Shown: piece after piece, positions 53,755 to 64,000 of the stretch
How positions within the stretch are numbered: the stretch's first letter is position 1
Layout of the letters: every line of letters starts with the position of its first letter
From: Pseudomonas kairouanensis
Lineage (GTDB): Bacteria; Pseudomonadota; Gammaproteobacteria; Pseudomonadales; Pseudomonadaceae
DNA length: 64,000 nucleotides
Reading direction: 5' to 3'
Assembly: GCF_004682055.1 (NCBI RefSeq)
Contig: NZ_QUZU01000015.1
Coordinates: 62,001-126,000, forward strand
The notes under the pieces: generated by a model
Told to the model about the DNA's origin: nothing
Database searches by the model: none
What the model saw: only the letters and a program-made list of their open reading frames with translations
Program-made: the position numbers and the translations under genes

Positions 53755-55383
53755 ATGACGATCTCTCGACGTGGGTTCATCGCAGGCTTGGCGCTGACGA
53801 GTGCTGCCGTGCCGGCGGCCTTTTATGCCCATCGCGAGCTGACGCGTGAAGAATTCCCGATTACCCCGGGCGAAGCCACCGTGGACCTGGCCGACACCGC
53901 TGGCCAGCATCTGGCTGACACCTTGCGCGGGGTGTGGAGCCTGCGCCTGGAGGGGCGTGATGCCCACATCGAGGGGTTGCCCCGCGACGACCTGGAACTG
54001 TTGCTCGACATCGCGCCGCGTGGGCGTGGCTTGCGGGGCTACCTGGATACCGCTGCCAACCTGCGCAGCGCGGGCGAGCCCCGTTACCGCGTACTGGGCG
54101 ACGTGGCCGGCGTACGGGGCAATGTGCTCTATTGGCGCCTGATCGATCGCGACTCGGCCGACGGCTCGCCTGCCTATGAGTTCAAGACCACCGTCGATGA
54201 AGTCTGGGCCGGCTTCGGCAATGCCGGCAGCACCACCCTCAGTGGGCAGATTCTCGATTTGCAGCGGCCTCTGGCACTGGTCGAGCGTGACAATCGCTTT
54301 GTCGCCCACAAGCAGTTGTTTCCCGAAGCGCGCCAGCGCATCGGCCTGAACCCCACGCTGCTCGCGTGGTTGATCGCGCCCGAACACCGCCTGTTCCACC
54401 AGCTCTGGCACGCCACGCGTGACAAGTGGCACAAGCTCTCCGAAGAAAAACACGAGGCCCTGCGCGGTATTGGCTGGCAACCCGGCCCGCGGGGCCAGGA
54501 GCGCGATGCCCGAGGCAAGCGCAAGGATCGCAACGGCTCGGGCATCGACTTTTTCTTCATGCATCGCCACATGCTGGGTACAGCGCGTTCCATGCAGGAC
54601 TTGCCCTCATGGCCTGCGTTTCCCGAGCCACAGCCGGCACTGGAGCGTGATCGCCTGGGCTTTGTGCGGTACTTCGATAACCAGGACGGCTTTGCCCTGC
54701 CGCCTACGTGGTCGGCGCCGGACGATGCCGAATACACCCAGTGGGTGCGTGATATCAAGGCCGAAGAGACTTACCACAGCAACTTCCAGGTCTGGGAATC
54801 CCAATATCGCGACCCACGCTACCTGGCCAAATTGACCTTGGGGCAACTGGGTTCCGAAATGGAGCTGGGCCTTCACGACTGGTTGCACATGCGCTGGGCC
54901 TCGGTGCCTCGCGACCCGTCCAACGGCGGCCCAGTGCCTTTTGCCCGCGACCCCTCGGACTTCGCCCCACGCTGGTATGCACCCGAGAACGACTTCCTGG
55001 GCGACCCGTTTTCATCCCACGTAAACCCGGTGTTCTGGCACTTCCATGGCTGGATCGATGACCGGGTCGAAGATTGGTTCCGAGCCCACGAACGCTTCCA
55101 TCCTGGTGAGGTGCGCCGCCTGGACGTCAATGGCGTGGCCTGGTTTGCCCCCGGACGCTGGGTAGAAGTAGGCGACCCCTGGTTGGGACCGGACACCCAC
55201 GGCTGTAGCACCACGCCGGGGTTGCAGATGGGGCGGTCCATGGAGATGGACCCGGAAACCATGAAGCTGGCGCTGCGCATTGTGTTCAGTGATGAAAACG
55301 ATGCATTGCAGGGCCTGTTCAAACGCGTGCCGAAGCGGCCCTGGTATGCGCGCCACCTCAAGGTCAAGCCACGCGACGCGTAA
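53755..55383 (+). CDS. pvdP: PvdP tyrosinase, pyoverdine chromophore-forming enzyme
   Basis: The 542-residue protein has a twin-arginine signal (TISRRGFIAGLALTSAA) and a C-terminal tyrosinase domain. Copper-ligand candidates are His374 and His378 in HDWLHMRW and His429 and His431 in NPVFWHFHGWIDD, the latter resembling the CuB motif of tyrosinases. PvdP hydroxylates and oxidises the D-Tyr/Dab unit of ferribactin in the periplasm to form the dihydro-chromophore. The N-terminal 200 residues form the beta-barrel-like domain typical of PvdP. It has its own PvdS box and is convergent with the histidine kinase gene, 17 bp apart. Confidence 0.95.
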   Translation: MTISRRGFIAGLALTSAAVPAAFYAHRELTREEFPITPGEATVDLADTAGQHLADTLRGVWSLRLEGRDAHIEGLPRDDLELLLDIAPRGRGLRGYLDTAANLRSAGEPRYRVLGDVAGVRGNVLYWRLIDRDSADGSPAYEFKTTVDEVWAGFGNAGSTTLSGQILDLQRPLALVERDNRFVAHKQLFPEARQRIGLNPTLLAWLIAPEHRLFHQLWHATRDKWHKLSEEKHEALRGIGWQPGPRGQERDARGKRKDRNGSGIDFFFMHRHMLGTARSMQDLPSWPAFPEPQPALERDRLGFVRYFDNQDGFALPPTWSAPDDAEYTQWVRDIKAEETYHSNFQVWESQYRDPRYLAKLTLGQLGSEMELGLHDWLHMRWASVPRDPSNGGPVPFARDPSDFAPRWYAPENDFLGDPFSSHVNPVFWHFHGWIDDRVEDWFRAHERFHPGEVRRLDVNGVAWFAPGRWVEVGDPWLGPDTHGCSTTPGLQMGRSMEMDPETMKLALRIVFSDENDALQGLFKRVPKRPWYARHLKVKPRDA

Positions 55384-55400
55384 TCCCGCTGCCGGGCTGA

Positions 55401-56705
55401 TTACAGTGCGATACGCACCTGTGCACACAAGCCACCGCCGGGCCGATTGCTCAAGGTCAATGACCCACCGATCGCCACAGCCAACTGCTGGGCGATGGCC
55501 AGGCCCAGGCCCGTGCCGCCGGTGCCGCGATTGCGTGAGCTTTCTACCCGGTAAAACGGTTGCATCACCTGTTGCAGTTCGTCCTCGGCGATGCCGGGGC
55601 CACGGTCCAGCACCTTGATCGACAGGTCGCCGGTGGCGGTCGAGCTGATTTCCAGTTCTGCGGCGCCGGCGAATTTCAGCGCGTTGTCCACCAGGTTCAC
55701 CAGTACCCGGCGCAGGGCATGGGGGCGGGTGTCCAGCACCACCGCGCTCTTGCCACTCAGGGTCACGGATTTGTGCATGTCCTGGTAGTCGAACACCAGG
55801 CTGTCGAGGAACGCATCAACGTCGATGCGGTGGCTGGCCTCGGTGGCGCCGTGCACGCTGCGGGCATAGGCTACGCCTTCGCGCACCAGGTGTTCCATCT
55901 CGCCAAGGTCGCTCCAGAGCTTGTCGCGGTCGGCGGAGTCGTCCATGAATTCGGCGCGCAGTTTCATGCGCGTGATGGGGGTTTGCAGGTCGTGGGAAAT
56001 CGCCGCGAGGATCTGCATGCGTTCCTTGAGGTATTCGGCGATGCGCGTTTGCATTTCATTGAACGCCGCAGCGGCATGGGCCACTTCGGTGGGGCCGGTT
56101 TCGTCCAGTGGCGTGGGGTGGGCGTTGGGGTCCAGGGTTTCCACGGCGCGGGCCAGGCGGGTCAAGGGGCGCACGGCCAGGCGCACGGCGAACCAGGTGC
56201 AGCCCAGCAGCAGCGCCAACTGCAGCACCAGCACCACGGGCAGCCAGTACGCCACGGGTACCATGGAGGGGCGCACGTCAATCGTGATGGGGCTGCCGTC
56301 GGCCAGGGTCAGGTGGGCCTGGAAGTGCTTTTGCACGCCGGGGATGTCGCGAAAAGTCAGGGCGTAGTGTTCACCCAACGCGTCGCTGATCGAGGTGGCA
56401 GCGATGGGTACATTGTCGCTGGCCATCGGTTCACCGGGCTCGCCGGCATTGAGCAGGTAGCGGTAGTTCTGCCGGTTGATGCGCGGCAACCAACTGGCGC
56501 GTTCGTCGGCCGGCAGGCGGTCGAGGATCGCCACCGAGGTGGAGACGTCGTTCTCCAGGTTGCCCAGCATGGCGGTGCGGGCGCTGATGTAGCGTTCGTA
56601 GAACTGGGCGCTGAACGACAACCCATGGGCGCACAGCAAGCTGATCAGGAAGATCAGCGACAGCTGCGACGCCAGGGTACGGGGCCAGCCAAAGCGAAAG
56701 GTCAT
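55401..56705 (-). CDS. EnvZ-type sensor histidine kinase
   Basis: The 434-residue protein has membrane segments at about residues 12-32 and 152-175 flanking a periplasmic sensor of about 120 residues. HAMP follows, then the phosphoacceptor His238 in ISHDLQTPITRMKLR. The ATPase domain has LVNLVDNALKFA, DRGPGIAEDEL and GTGLGLAIAQQL. It would phosphorylate the adjacent response regulator. Its start overlaps the regulator stop by 4 bp. The signal is unknown. No PvdS box is seen, so it may only neighbour the pyoverdine genes. Confidence 0.92.
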   Translation of the reverse strand: MTFRFGWPRTLASQLSLIFLISLLCAHGLSFSAQFYERYISARTAMLGNLENDVSTSVAILDRLPADERASWLPRINRQNYRYLLNAGEPGEPMASDNVPIAATSISDALGEHYALTFRDIPGVQKHFQAHLTLADGSPITIDVRPSMVPVAYWLPVVLVLQLALLLGCTWFAVRLAVRPLTRLARAVETLDPNAHPTPLDETGPTEVAHAAAAFNEMQTRIAEYLKERMQILAAISHDLQTPITRMKLRAEFMDDSADRDKLWSDLGEMEHLVREGVAYARSVHGATEASHRIDVDAFLDSLVFDYQDMHKSVTLSGKSAVVLDTRPHALRRVLVNLVDNALKFAGAAELEISSTATGDLSIKVLDRGPGIAEDELQQVMQPFYRVESSRNRGTGGTGLGLAIAQQLAVAIGGSLTLSNRPGGGLCAQVRIAL

Positions 56706-57442
56706 TGATCGGCCTCAAGGATTTCCACGGCCAGGGAGAACACGTAGCCCTCGCTGCGCACGGTCTTGATATAGGCCGGTTCGCGGGCGTCGTCCAACAG
56801 GCGCTGGCGCAGGCGGCTCACCAGCAGGTCGATGGAGCGGTCGAACAGGTCGGCGTCGCGGCCCTGGGTAAGGTTGAGCAATTGGTCGCGGTTGAGCACG
56901 CGTTGCGGGTGATCCAGGAACACCCGCAGCAGGCGGTATTCGGCACCGCTCAGGGCCACCAGGGTGTCGTCTTCGTCGAGCAGGTGGCGGGCGGTGGTGT
57001 CCAGGCGCCAGCGGCCAAAGCGGATCAGCCGCCCGGTTTCGCTCACCACCAGGTTTGGCGGCAGCATCCGCGTACGGCGCAGTACGGCGTTGATCCGCGC
57101 CAGCAGTTCACGGGCGGCGAAGGGCTTGACCAGGTAATCATCGGCGCCCATTTCCAGGCCGATGATGCGGTCGGTTTCGTCGTTGCGGGCGGTGAGCATC
57201 AGCACCGGCGTGGCCTTGTGCTTGCCCACCCGCAGTTCACGGCACAACTGCAAGCCGTCATCGCCGGGCATCATGATGTCCAGCACGATCAGGTCCACCG
57301 GGGTGGTGTCGAGGAAGCTGCGCATCTGTCGGCCGTCGGCGACCACGGTGGTGCGCATGCCGTTCTTTTTCAGGTAGTTGCCTACCAGTTCGCGGATCTC
57401 CCGGTCGTCATCGACGATCAGGATGTGATCGACATGATCCAT
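56702..57442 (-). CDS. OmpR/PhoB family response regulator
   Basis: The 246-residue protein has a receiver domain with acidic Asp11-13, phosphoacceptor Asp55 (VLDIMMPGDDG) and the Lys of LVKPFAARE. The C-terminal winged helix (about 135-235) carries LSGAEYRLLRVFLDHPQRVL and VSRLRQRLLDD...YIKTVRSEGYVF. It is the first gene of the two-component operon. Direct and inverted TGTAT/GATACA repeats about 75-105 bp upstream are candidate binding sites for autoregulation. Confidence 0.93.
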   Translation of the reverse strand: MDHVDHILIVDDDREIRELVGNYLKKNGMRTTVVADGRQMRSFLDTTPVDLIVLDIMMPGDDGLQLCRELRVGKHKATPVLMLTARNDETDRIIGLEMGADDYLVKPFAARELLARINAVLRRTRMLPPNLVVSETGRLIRFGRWRLDTTARHLLDEDDTLVALSGAEYRLLRVFLDHPQRVLNRDQLLNLTQGRDADLFDRSIDLLVSRLRQRLLDDAREPAYIKTVRSEGYVFSLAVEILEADQ

Positions 57443-57514
57443 GCTCTGCCTTCCTCGTTAAATACTCGTTGGGGCGCAGTCTAGCCACTGTCGGCGCCCT
57501 TGCCTTGTGCCCTT

Positions 57515-57549
57515 TGTATTGCAGTGTATCTGGCGATAGCGAGATACAC
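57515..57549. promoter_or_regulatory. Direct and inverted repeats, candidate response-regulator site
   Basis: TGTAT occurs at 57515-57519 and again at 57525-57529, exactly one helical turn apart as OmpR-type regulators prefer. The second copy is also part of a perfect 8-bp inverted repeat, GTGTATCT (57524-57531) and AGATACAC (57542-57549). It sits in the 252-bp gap between the response regulator and the oxygenase gene; nothing else is evident there apart from AT-rich stretches near 57605-57650. Confidence 0.5.
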
Positions 57550-57694
57550 GACGAAGCAAAAATCCATGCGCAGCTAGCGCTTGTAGGCTATATCGGCATG
57601 CCTAAGCTAATTCTAAAAAGATATTTATTGAAGGTTTTTAAGATCGTTTAGCTTGGTTGCTTGCGCAGGCAATTGTTCAGGGAGCGAGCCGCCG

Positions 57695-58732
57695 ATGTCC
57701 ACGTTGCAATCGATCACCACCTTACCGCTGCTGGACCTGTCCCAGCTTGACGGCAGCCCGCAGCAGCGCCAGCAGTTTCTTGATGAGCTGCGCCTGGCGG
57801 CGCGACACATCGGGTTTTTCTACCTCACCGGCCACGGCATCGACCCGGCGCTGCTGGCCCAGGTGCAGCAGCAGGCGCGGGCTTTTTTTGCCTTGCCAGA
57901 AGCCGACAAGCTGGCGGTGGCCATGCTCAACTCCCCGCACTTTCGCGGCTACAATCGCGCCGCGTCGGAGATCACTCGCGGCCAGCCCGACCTGCGCGAA
58001 CAGTTCGACGTGGGCGCCGAGCGTGAACCCCTGGCGGTCGATCAATACCCCGCCGCCTGGGCGCGCCTGCAGGGCCCCAACCAATGGCCGCAGGCCTTGC
58101 CCCAACTCAAGCCCCTGGTGCTCGCTTGGCAGCAAGCAATGACGCAAATGGCCCTGCGCCTCTTGCGCGCCTTCGCCCAGGCATTGTCCCTGCCGGAAAA
58201 CGCCTTTGACGCGCTGTACGGAGACCAGCCCAACGAACACATCAAGCTGATCCGCTACCCCGGTCGCCATGCCCGGCAAAGCCGCCAGGGCGTCGGTGCC
58301 CACAAGGATTCCGGTTTCCTCAGCTTCCTGCTGCAAGACCAGCAAGCCGGTTTGCAGGTGGAAGTGGAGGAGGGCCGCTGGATCGATGCCGCGCCACGCC
58401 CCGACACCCTGGTGGTGAATATCGGCGAACTGCTGGAACTGGCCAGCAACGGTTACCTGCGCGCCACCGTGCACCGTGTGGTGTCACCGCCAGTGGGCAG
58501 CGAGCGCTTGTCCCTGGCGTTTTTCCTGGGGGCGCAGTTGGATGCGGTGGTGCCGGTATACCAACTGGCGCCAGAACTGCTGCGTGACGCCCATGGCCCC
58601 GAAAGCGACCCGCGCAACCCGTTGCTGCGCGACGTTGGCTGGAACTACCTCAAGGGCCGCCTGCGTTCGCACCCCGATGTCGCCCAACGGTTCTACGCCG
58701 ACGCCACACTTCCCAACGCACTGTCCGCCTGA
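57695..58732 (+). CDS. Isopenicillin-N-synthase-like 2-oxoglutarate/Fe(II) oxygenase
   Basis: The 345-residue protein has the DIOX_N and 2OG-FeII_Oxy layout: LAARHIGFFYLTGHGID near the N-terminus, then the facial triad His203-x-Asp205 (GAHKDSGFLSFL) and His260 (ATVHRVVSP), and RLSLAFF carrying the 2-oxoglutarate-binding Arg. The ATG at 57695 has GGGAG about 10 bp upstream; the frame is open 14 codons further but with a poor N-terminus. It precedes a MetQNI-like importer by 13 bp, so it probably oxidises the imported compound, perhaps a sulfur compound (inference). Substrate unknown. Confidence 0.85.
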   Translation: MSTLQSITTLPLLDLSQLDGSPQQRQQFLDELRLAARHIGFFYLTGHGIDPALLAQVQQQARAFFALPEADKLAVAMLNSPHFRGYNRAASEITRGQPDLREQFDVGAEREPLAVDQYPAAWARLQGPNQWPQALPQLKPLVLAWQQAMTQMALRLLRAFAQALSLPENAFDALYGDQPNEHIKLIRYPGRHARQSRQGVGAHKDSGFLSFLLQDQQAGLQVEVEEGRWIDAAPRPDTLVVNIGELLELASNGYLRATVHRVVSPPVGSERLSLAFFLGAQLDAVVPVYQLAPELLRDAHGPESDPRNPLLRDVGWNYLKGRLRSHPDVAQRFYADATLPNALSA

Positions 58733-58745
58733 TCTGGAGATCACC

Positions 58746-59540
58746 ATGTTGAAGAAAACCGCGCTTTCCCTGGCAGTGTTGCTGGCCTCATTGAGCGTGT
58801 CGGCGGCCGATGCTTTGCGCGTCGCCGCAGACCCCATTCCCCATGCGCAGATCCTTGAATATGTGCAAAAGCTCGACCCCGGCCTGAAGCTCAAAATCAT
58901 CGAGATTCCCAGCGGCGTGAACTCCAATGAGTTGCTGGCCCATGGCGATGTGGACGCCAACTACTTTCAGCACCTGCCGTACCTCAACTCCCAGGAACAG
59001 GCCCTCGGCCAGAAGTTCGCGGTGGCGGCCACCGTGCATATCGAGCCGTTGGGCATTTATTCACGCCGCCACACGCGCTTCGACCAGGTGCCGGTCAAGG
59101 GCACGGTCGCTGTGCCCAACAACGTCACCAACCTCAGCCGCGCGCTCTACCTGCTGCAAGCCAATGGCCTGATCAAACTCAAGCCGGGCTTCAACGATGC
59201 GGCCAAGAAACAGGCCACGCCAAAAGACATCGCCGAGAACCCCAGGCACCTCAAGATCCTCGAGATCGAGTCGCCGCAGATCCCCCGCGCGCTGGACGAT
59301 GTGGACCTGGCGGTGATCAATGGCAACTTCGCCCTGGAAGCAGGCCTGGAGCCGGCCAAGGATGCCTTGGGCCTGGAAGCGGCCAAGGGCAACCCCTACG
59401 CGAATATCCTGGTGACTACGCCAACGCTGGCGCAGGACCCGCGCATCGAGCAACTGGCCAAGGATTTGCGCTCGCCTGAAGTGGCCAGGTTCATTAGCGA
59501 GAAATACGCCGGTTCCGTAATTCCGGTGGCGGCCGAATGA
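58746..59540 (+). CDS. MetQ/NlpA-family periplasmic binding protein
   Basis: The 264-residue protein matches the NlpA/MetQ family: [52 protein letters not shown] and [16 protein letters not shown]. Classical MetQ is a lipoprotein, but this signal peptide ([19 protein letters not shown]) has no lipobox cysteine, so it should be released as a soluble periplasmic protein. Ligand may be methionine or another sulfur compound. Its stop overlaps the ATPase start by 4 bp. Confidence 0.88.
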   Translation: MLKKTALSLAVLLASLSVSAADALRVAADPIPHAQILEYVQKLDPGLKLKIIEIPSGVNSNELLAHGDVDANYFQHLPYLNSQEQALGQKFAVAATVHIEPLGIYSRRHTRFDQVPVKGTVAVPNNVTNLSRALYLLQANGLIKLKPGFNDAAKKQATPKDIAENPRHLKILEIESPQIPRALDDVDLAVINGNFALEAGLEPAKDALGLEAAKGNPYANILVTTPTLAQDPRIEQLAKDLRSPEVARFISEKYAGSVIPVAAE

Positions 59541-60280
59541 TCGTTGTCGAGGGCGTCAGCAAAACCTACGCCACGGGCCAGGCAGCGTTGGACAACGTGT
59601 CGTTGCAGATCGCCGACGGCTCGATCTTCGGCATCGTCGGGCGCAGCGGGGCGGGTAAAAGCACCTTGCTGCGTTGCCTGAACCTGCTGGAACGGCCCAC
59701 CTGCGGGCGTATCCTCCTGGATGGCCAGGACCTCACCCAGCTGAGCGACAAGCAACTGCGCCAGCAACGCCAGCGCATCGGCATGATCTTCCAGGGCTTC
59801 AACCTGCTGCATTCGCGCAACGTGGCGGATAACGTGGCGGTGCCGCTGGAAATCGCCAAGGTACCCAGGGCGGAGCGCGCGGCAAGGGTGGCAGAGCTGC
59901 TGGCCCTGGTGGGCTTGAGTGACAAGGCTGGGGCGTTTCCTTCGCAGCTGTCTGGCGGGCAAAAACAGCGTGTGGGCATTGCCCGTGCGTTGGCGGCGCG
60001 CCCGGCGTATCTGCTGTCGGATGAAGCCACCAGCGCGCTGGACCCGGAGACCACGGCGTCGATCCTTGAACTGTTGCGCGATATCAATCGCCAGCTGGGC
60101 GTGACCATCGTGTTGATTACCCATGAACTGGAGGTGGTCAAGGCCATCTGTGACAGCGCCGTGTCCCTGGCCGATGGTCGCGTGGTGGAAAGCGGCACCT
60201 TGGTGCAGTTGCAGGCCGACCCATCCTCGCGCCTGGGCCGTTCGTTGGCGCCCAGCCTGCAAGTGGTGAGGGCGGTATGA
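59537..60280 (+). CDS. MetN-like ABC transporter ATPase lacking the C-terminal regulatory domain
   Basis: The 247-residue ATPase has Walker [10 protein letters not shown], signature [15 protein letters not shown], Walker [16 protein letters not shown] and the switch His in LITHELEVV. The sequence is closest in pattern to MetN, but E. coli MetN has about 340 residues with a C-terminal NIL/ACT domain for methionine trans-inhibition. That domain is absent here. The gene is tightly coupled (4-bp overlaps on both sides) to the binding protein and the permease. Confidence 0.88.
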   Translation: MIVVEGVSKTYATGQAALDNVSLQIADGSIFGIVGRSGAGKSTLLRCLNLLERPTCGRILLDGQDLTQLSDKQLRQQRQRIGMIFQGFNLLHSRNVADNVAVPLEIAKVPRAERAARVAELLALVGLSDKAGAFPSQLSGGQKQRVGIARALAARPAYLLSDEATSALDPETTASILELLRDINRQLGVTIVLITHELEVVKAICDSAVSLADGRVVESGTLVQLQADPSSRLGRSLAPSLQVVRAV

Positions 60281-60942
60281 AAACCGATTGGAATGACATC
60301 GTTGCCCTGCTGCTCAATGCCACCGGCGAAACCCTGTACATGGTGCTGCTGGCCGGGTTGTTCACCCTGTTGATCGGCTTGCCCCTGGGGGTGTTGCTGT
60401 TTGTCAGCCGGCGCGACGGCCTGTTGCCGTTGCCACGTATCAATCGCGTACTGGGGGCGGTAATCAACCTGGGGCGTTCATTGCCGTTCGTGGTGATGCT
60501 GATCGCGCTGATTCCTCTCACGCGGCTGATCGTCGGCACCACCTTGGGCAGTACCGCGGCGGTGGTGCCGATCACCATCGGCGCATTTCCGTTCTTTGCG
60601 CGCATCGTGGAAACCGCCCTGGATGAGGTGGACAAAGGCCGCATCGAAGCCATCGTGGCCATGGGCGGGGACATCCGCCATGTGATTCTCAAGGTGCTGT
60701 TGCCCGAGGCGCTGCCGGCGTTGGTGGCGGGGGTGACTTTGACGCTCGTGATGCTGATCGGCTTTTCGTCCATGGCCGGTGTGATCGGCGGCGGCGGCCT
60801 GGGGGACCTGGCGATTCGCTATGGTTATCAGCGTTTCAACAACCAGATCATGGTGGTCACCGTGATTGTGCTGGTGCTGCTGGTGCAGGGTGTGCAAAGC
60901 CTGGGAGACCGGTGTGTGAGGTCGTTGGCCCATCGCCGATAA
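60277..60942 (+). CDS. MetI-like ABC transporter permease
   Basis: The 221-residue inner-membrane protein has about five membrane segments and the MetI-type cytoplasmic EAA loop at about residues 125-145 ([20 protein letters not shown]). [26 protein letters not shown] is typical of MetI, split here around the glycine run. It forms the channel of the importer with the preceding ATPase and binding protein. A short AT-rich gap then separates it from the sigma-54 activator. Confidence 0.88.
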   Translation: MKTDWNDIVALLLNATGETLYMVLLAGLFTLLIGLPLGVLLFVSRRDGLLPLPRINRVLGAVINLGRSLPFVVMLIALIPLTRLIVGTTLGSTAAVVPITIGAFPFFARIVETALDEVDKGRIEAIVAMGGDIRHVILKVLLPEALPALVAGVTLTLVMLIGFSSMAGVIGGGGLGDLAIRYGYQRFNNQIMVVTVIVLVLLVQGVQSLGDRCVRSLAHRR

Positions 60943-61039
60943 ACGGTTATGTACTAATGAATTTTTAATATTTCTAGTTATATGCGCGGCTGGGTAAAGT
61001 CACCCTTACTTTCTTTATCTCGCCGCCGGGAAATTGTTC

Positions 61040-62096
<1,057 letters not shown>

Positions 62097-62119
<23 letters not shown>

Positions 62120-63509
62120 GCAACAACGCTTCGAACAGCTGCTGCGTGCGCGGCTCATCGCTGTGGGCCACGTTGAAGCGCATCGTGTTGCGCTGCCCAG
62201 GGTCGTAGCCAAACAGCGCACCGGGTGCCAGCACCATGCCCTGCTTCAACGCGGCCTGGGCCAGCCATTCACCGTCGACCCCTGGCGGCAGACGCGCCCA
62301 GATAAACATCCCACCTTCAAACGCCATGGGCAGTTCGCAACCGCAACGTTTGAGCCATTGCTCGACACGGCTGCCTGCCTCCATCAGGCGCTGGACCATG
62401 CGCTTGCGATGCTTGGCATAGCTGCCTTCGCTGAGCATGCGGTACAGGATCTGTTCGAAGAGTTCCGAGGTGATGCCGCCGCTCATCAATTTCATATTGG
62501 TGAGGTTGGCCGCCAGTTGCGGCGCGGCCACCACGAAGCTGACGCGGGTGTTGGCACTCAGGCTCTTGGAAAACCCCGACAGGTAAGTCACCTGCTCCAG
62601 CCCGGCGAGGGCCGCCAGGCGCGGCGGGGGGGTGGGGTGCAGGTCGCCGTAGAGGTCGTCCTCGATGATATGGCAGTGGTACTGCTGGGTCAGTTGCAGC
62701 AGGCGAAACGCCTGGCTTGGGCTGAACGTATGGCCGGTGGGGTTATGCAGCACGCTGGTGGTCAGGTACAGGCTGGGGCGGTGTTCGGCCAGCAGCTGTT
62801 GGAGGGCGTTGAAGTCAAAGCCATCGGGGCGGCGTTCGATGGTCACAACCTTGACGCCGTGCAGGGCCAGGTTGGCGTGGAAGTTGAAATAGCAGGGGGT
62901 GTCCAGCAGCACCGTGTCGCCGGGGCGGGCGAGCAGGCGCATGAGCATGTCCAGGCCCTGGACGGTGTTGGGGGTAGTGATGATCTGCTCCACCGCCACC
63001 GACAGGCCTTCGCCCTGCAGCTTCTGTTGCAACGCCTGGCGCAATGGCAGCAGCCCGGCCGGCGTACCCAGCCCGGCGATGCGCAGCGACGGTGCGCGCA
63101 CGGCACTGCGCAGGGCCTGGCGGATGGCGTCGTTGTCCAGCCAGTGTTCCGGCAGGTGGCCGCCGCCGGGGCGTTGGTCGCCGTGTACGGTGGCCAGGGG
63201 GCGGCGCAGTACGCTGAGCAGGTCCTGGGGCAGCAACTCCACCCAGTTCGATGAGGCCGGGCGCGGGCTGTTGATCGCCACGAAGTAGCCACGGCCCTGG
63301 CGGGAGGTGAGCAGGTTGCGGCCGCGCAGGCGGTCCAGGGCTTCGTTGAGGGTGAACTTGCTGACGCCCAGGGCCAGGGTCAGTTCGCGCACCGACGGCA
63401 ACTTGCTGCCGGGTGCCCATTCGCCGGTGTCAATGGCCTGGCTGAACGCCTCGACAATCTGCTGCACCTTGGGCGTGCCCGGCACAAAGGCAATGGCGGA
63501 GACAAACAT
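62097..63509 (-). CDS. MocR/PdxR-type regulator (GntR helix-turn-helix fused to aminotransferase fold)
   Basis: The 470-residue protein begins with a GntR winged helix (about residues 12-78, [24 protein letters not shown] broken into two helices) and continues as a class I aminotransferase-like domain. PLP-binding residues include the aspartate in [10 protein letters not shown] (about 284) and Lys315 in [12 protein letters not shown]. MocR proteins bind PLP or amino-PLP adducts as effectors and regulate a divergent neighbour, here a LysE-family exporter. Its 3' end overlaps the sigma-54 activator by 23 bp. Confidence 0.9.
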
Positions 63510-63535
63510 GCACCTTCCTTGAGTTTGCTGGTGAT

Positions 63536-63547
63536 TTTACCGGTAAA
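63536..63547. promoter_or_regulatory. Perfect 12-bp palindrome, candidate MocR operator
   Basis: TTTACCGGTAAA lies in the 122-bp gap between the divergent MocR and LysE genes, 27 bp upstream of the MocR start. Partial outer symmetry (GA on the left, TC on the right) extends it. Confidence 0.45.
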
Positions 63548-63631
63548 GTCCGGCGGGATTAGGCCTCACTTCACCTGCCTTGTGCAATGCCGTGTGCCTA
63601 GACTGCAGGCTCCTCTCCCAAGGCTTTGTCC

Positions 63632-64000
63632 ATGACCAGCGCGCTGACCCTTTCTTCGTTCCTGTACTTCCTGTTGTTTTGCACCACCATTACCTTCAGT
63701 CCCGGCCCCATGACCTTGTTGCTGTTGAGCCTGGGCCTCAAGGATGGCCTGCGCCGTTCGATCCCGGCACAGGTGGGCGCCAGTGTGTCGTACCTGCTTT
63801 CGATCCTGATTTTTGCCGTGGGGTTTTCGCAGTTGATCAAGGGCAGCCCGGTCATTACCCAAGGCATCCAACTGGTCGGGGTGGCCTACCTCCTTTACCT
63901 GGCCTACAAGCAGTGGACCGGCAGTGGCGTGTCGATTGACAAGGGCGCAACCGTGGAAGGGGCGCGCAGCCTGTTCGGCAAGGGTTTTCTGACGGGGTTT
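63632..64000 (+). CDS. LysE/RhtB family amino-acid exporter, 5' part (cut by window end)
   Basis: The first 123 residues are visible, starting MTSALTLSSFLYFLLFCTTI. The FSPGPMTLLLLSLGLKDGLR segment is the LysE-family signature, and hydrophobic helices follow at about residues 45-65 and 75-92. It would export an amino acid or related metabolite across the inner membrane. It is divergent from a MocR regulator, the usual partner arrangement. Confidence 0.88.
   Translation, partial: MTSALTLSSFLYFLLFCTTITFSPGPMTLLLLSLGLKDGLRRSIPAQVGASVSYLLSILIFAVGFSQLIKGSPVITQGIQLVGVAYLLYLAYKQWTGSGVSIDKGATVEGARSLFGKGFLTGF

Noticed and set aside
57443..57694. A sigma-54 -24/-12 promoter upstream of the oxygenase
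   Set aside because: I looked for GG-N10-GC in a TGGCAC-N5-TTGC context; candidates such as that near 57493 have wrong spacing.

Overview
This window is chromosomal DNA of a fluorescent Pseudomonas, most likely of the P. fluorescens group. The main evidence is a complete variable pyoverdine locus: a ferripyoverdine receptor, the periplasmic maturation enzymes PvdE, PvdO, PvdN, PvdM and PvdP, and three peptide-backbone NRPSs. Four exact TAAAT-N16-CGT iron-starvation boxes precede these units. High GC, a P. fluorescens-type REP pair and an AmiE very close to the Pseudomonas enzyme agree. No rRNA, tRNA, insertion sequence, phage or CRISPR array was seen. The density is high and no gene-free stretch exceeds about 260 bp.

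Layout. 1-4091: a leftward lyase / DctA / class II fumarase unit with a divergent GntR-UTRA regulator. 4096-5736: a chemoreceptor. 5970-9595: a short-amide operon (FmdA-type formamidase, zinc-ribbon protein, AmiE, AmiB) ending at an intrinsic terminator, followed by MATE and MFS exporters (9633-12201). 12169-17605: an accessory set of methylerythritol-phosphate (MEP) pathway genes, dxs-ispH-ispG leftward and dxr rightward. 17609-18222: a HicBA toxin-antitoxin pair. 18411-55383: the pyoverdine region. 55401-57442: an OmpR/EnvZ-type two-component pair. 57695-62119: a 2-oxoglutarate oxygenase, a MetQNI-like ABC importer and a sensor-less sigma-54 activator. 62097-64000: a MocR regulator divergent from a LysE-family exporter cut by the window end.

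Pyoverdine assembly. The NRPSs carry 2 + 2 + 3 = 7 modules and end in a thioesterase. Pocket residues that I aligned by eye to GrsA predict Asp-Lys-(D)Asp-Dab-Gly-Ser-hydroxyornithine after the PvdL-made chromophore precursor, which is not encoded here. A SyrP-like Fe(II)/2-oxoglutarate oxygenase just upstream fits beta-hydroxylation of an Asp. PvdE exports the acylated precursor to the periplasm, where PvdP, PvdO, PvdN and PvdM mature it. FpvA re-imports the iron complex and signals through its N-terminal domain.

Most notable points: the four-gene extra MEP set beside an iron locus, with an unusually long IspG; the Ser module of the last NRPS, which has an epimerase-type carrier domain and a DCL-type acceptor condensation domain but no epimerase; a hairpin cluster between the second and third NRPS genes; an uncharacterised alpha/beta hydrolase between the NRPS genes and fpvA; and an amide operon that keeps amiE-amiB but lacks amiC, amiR and amiS.
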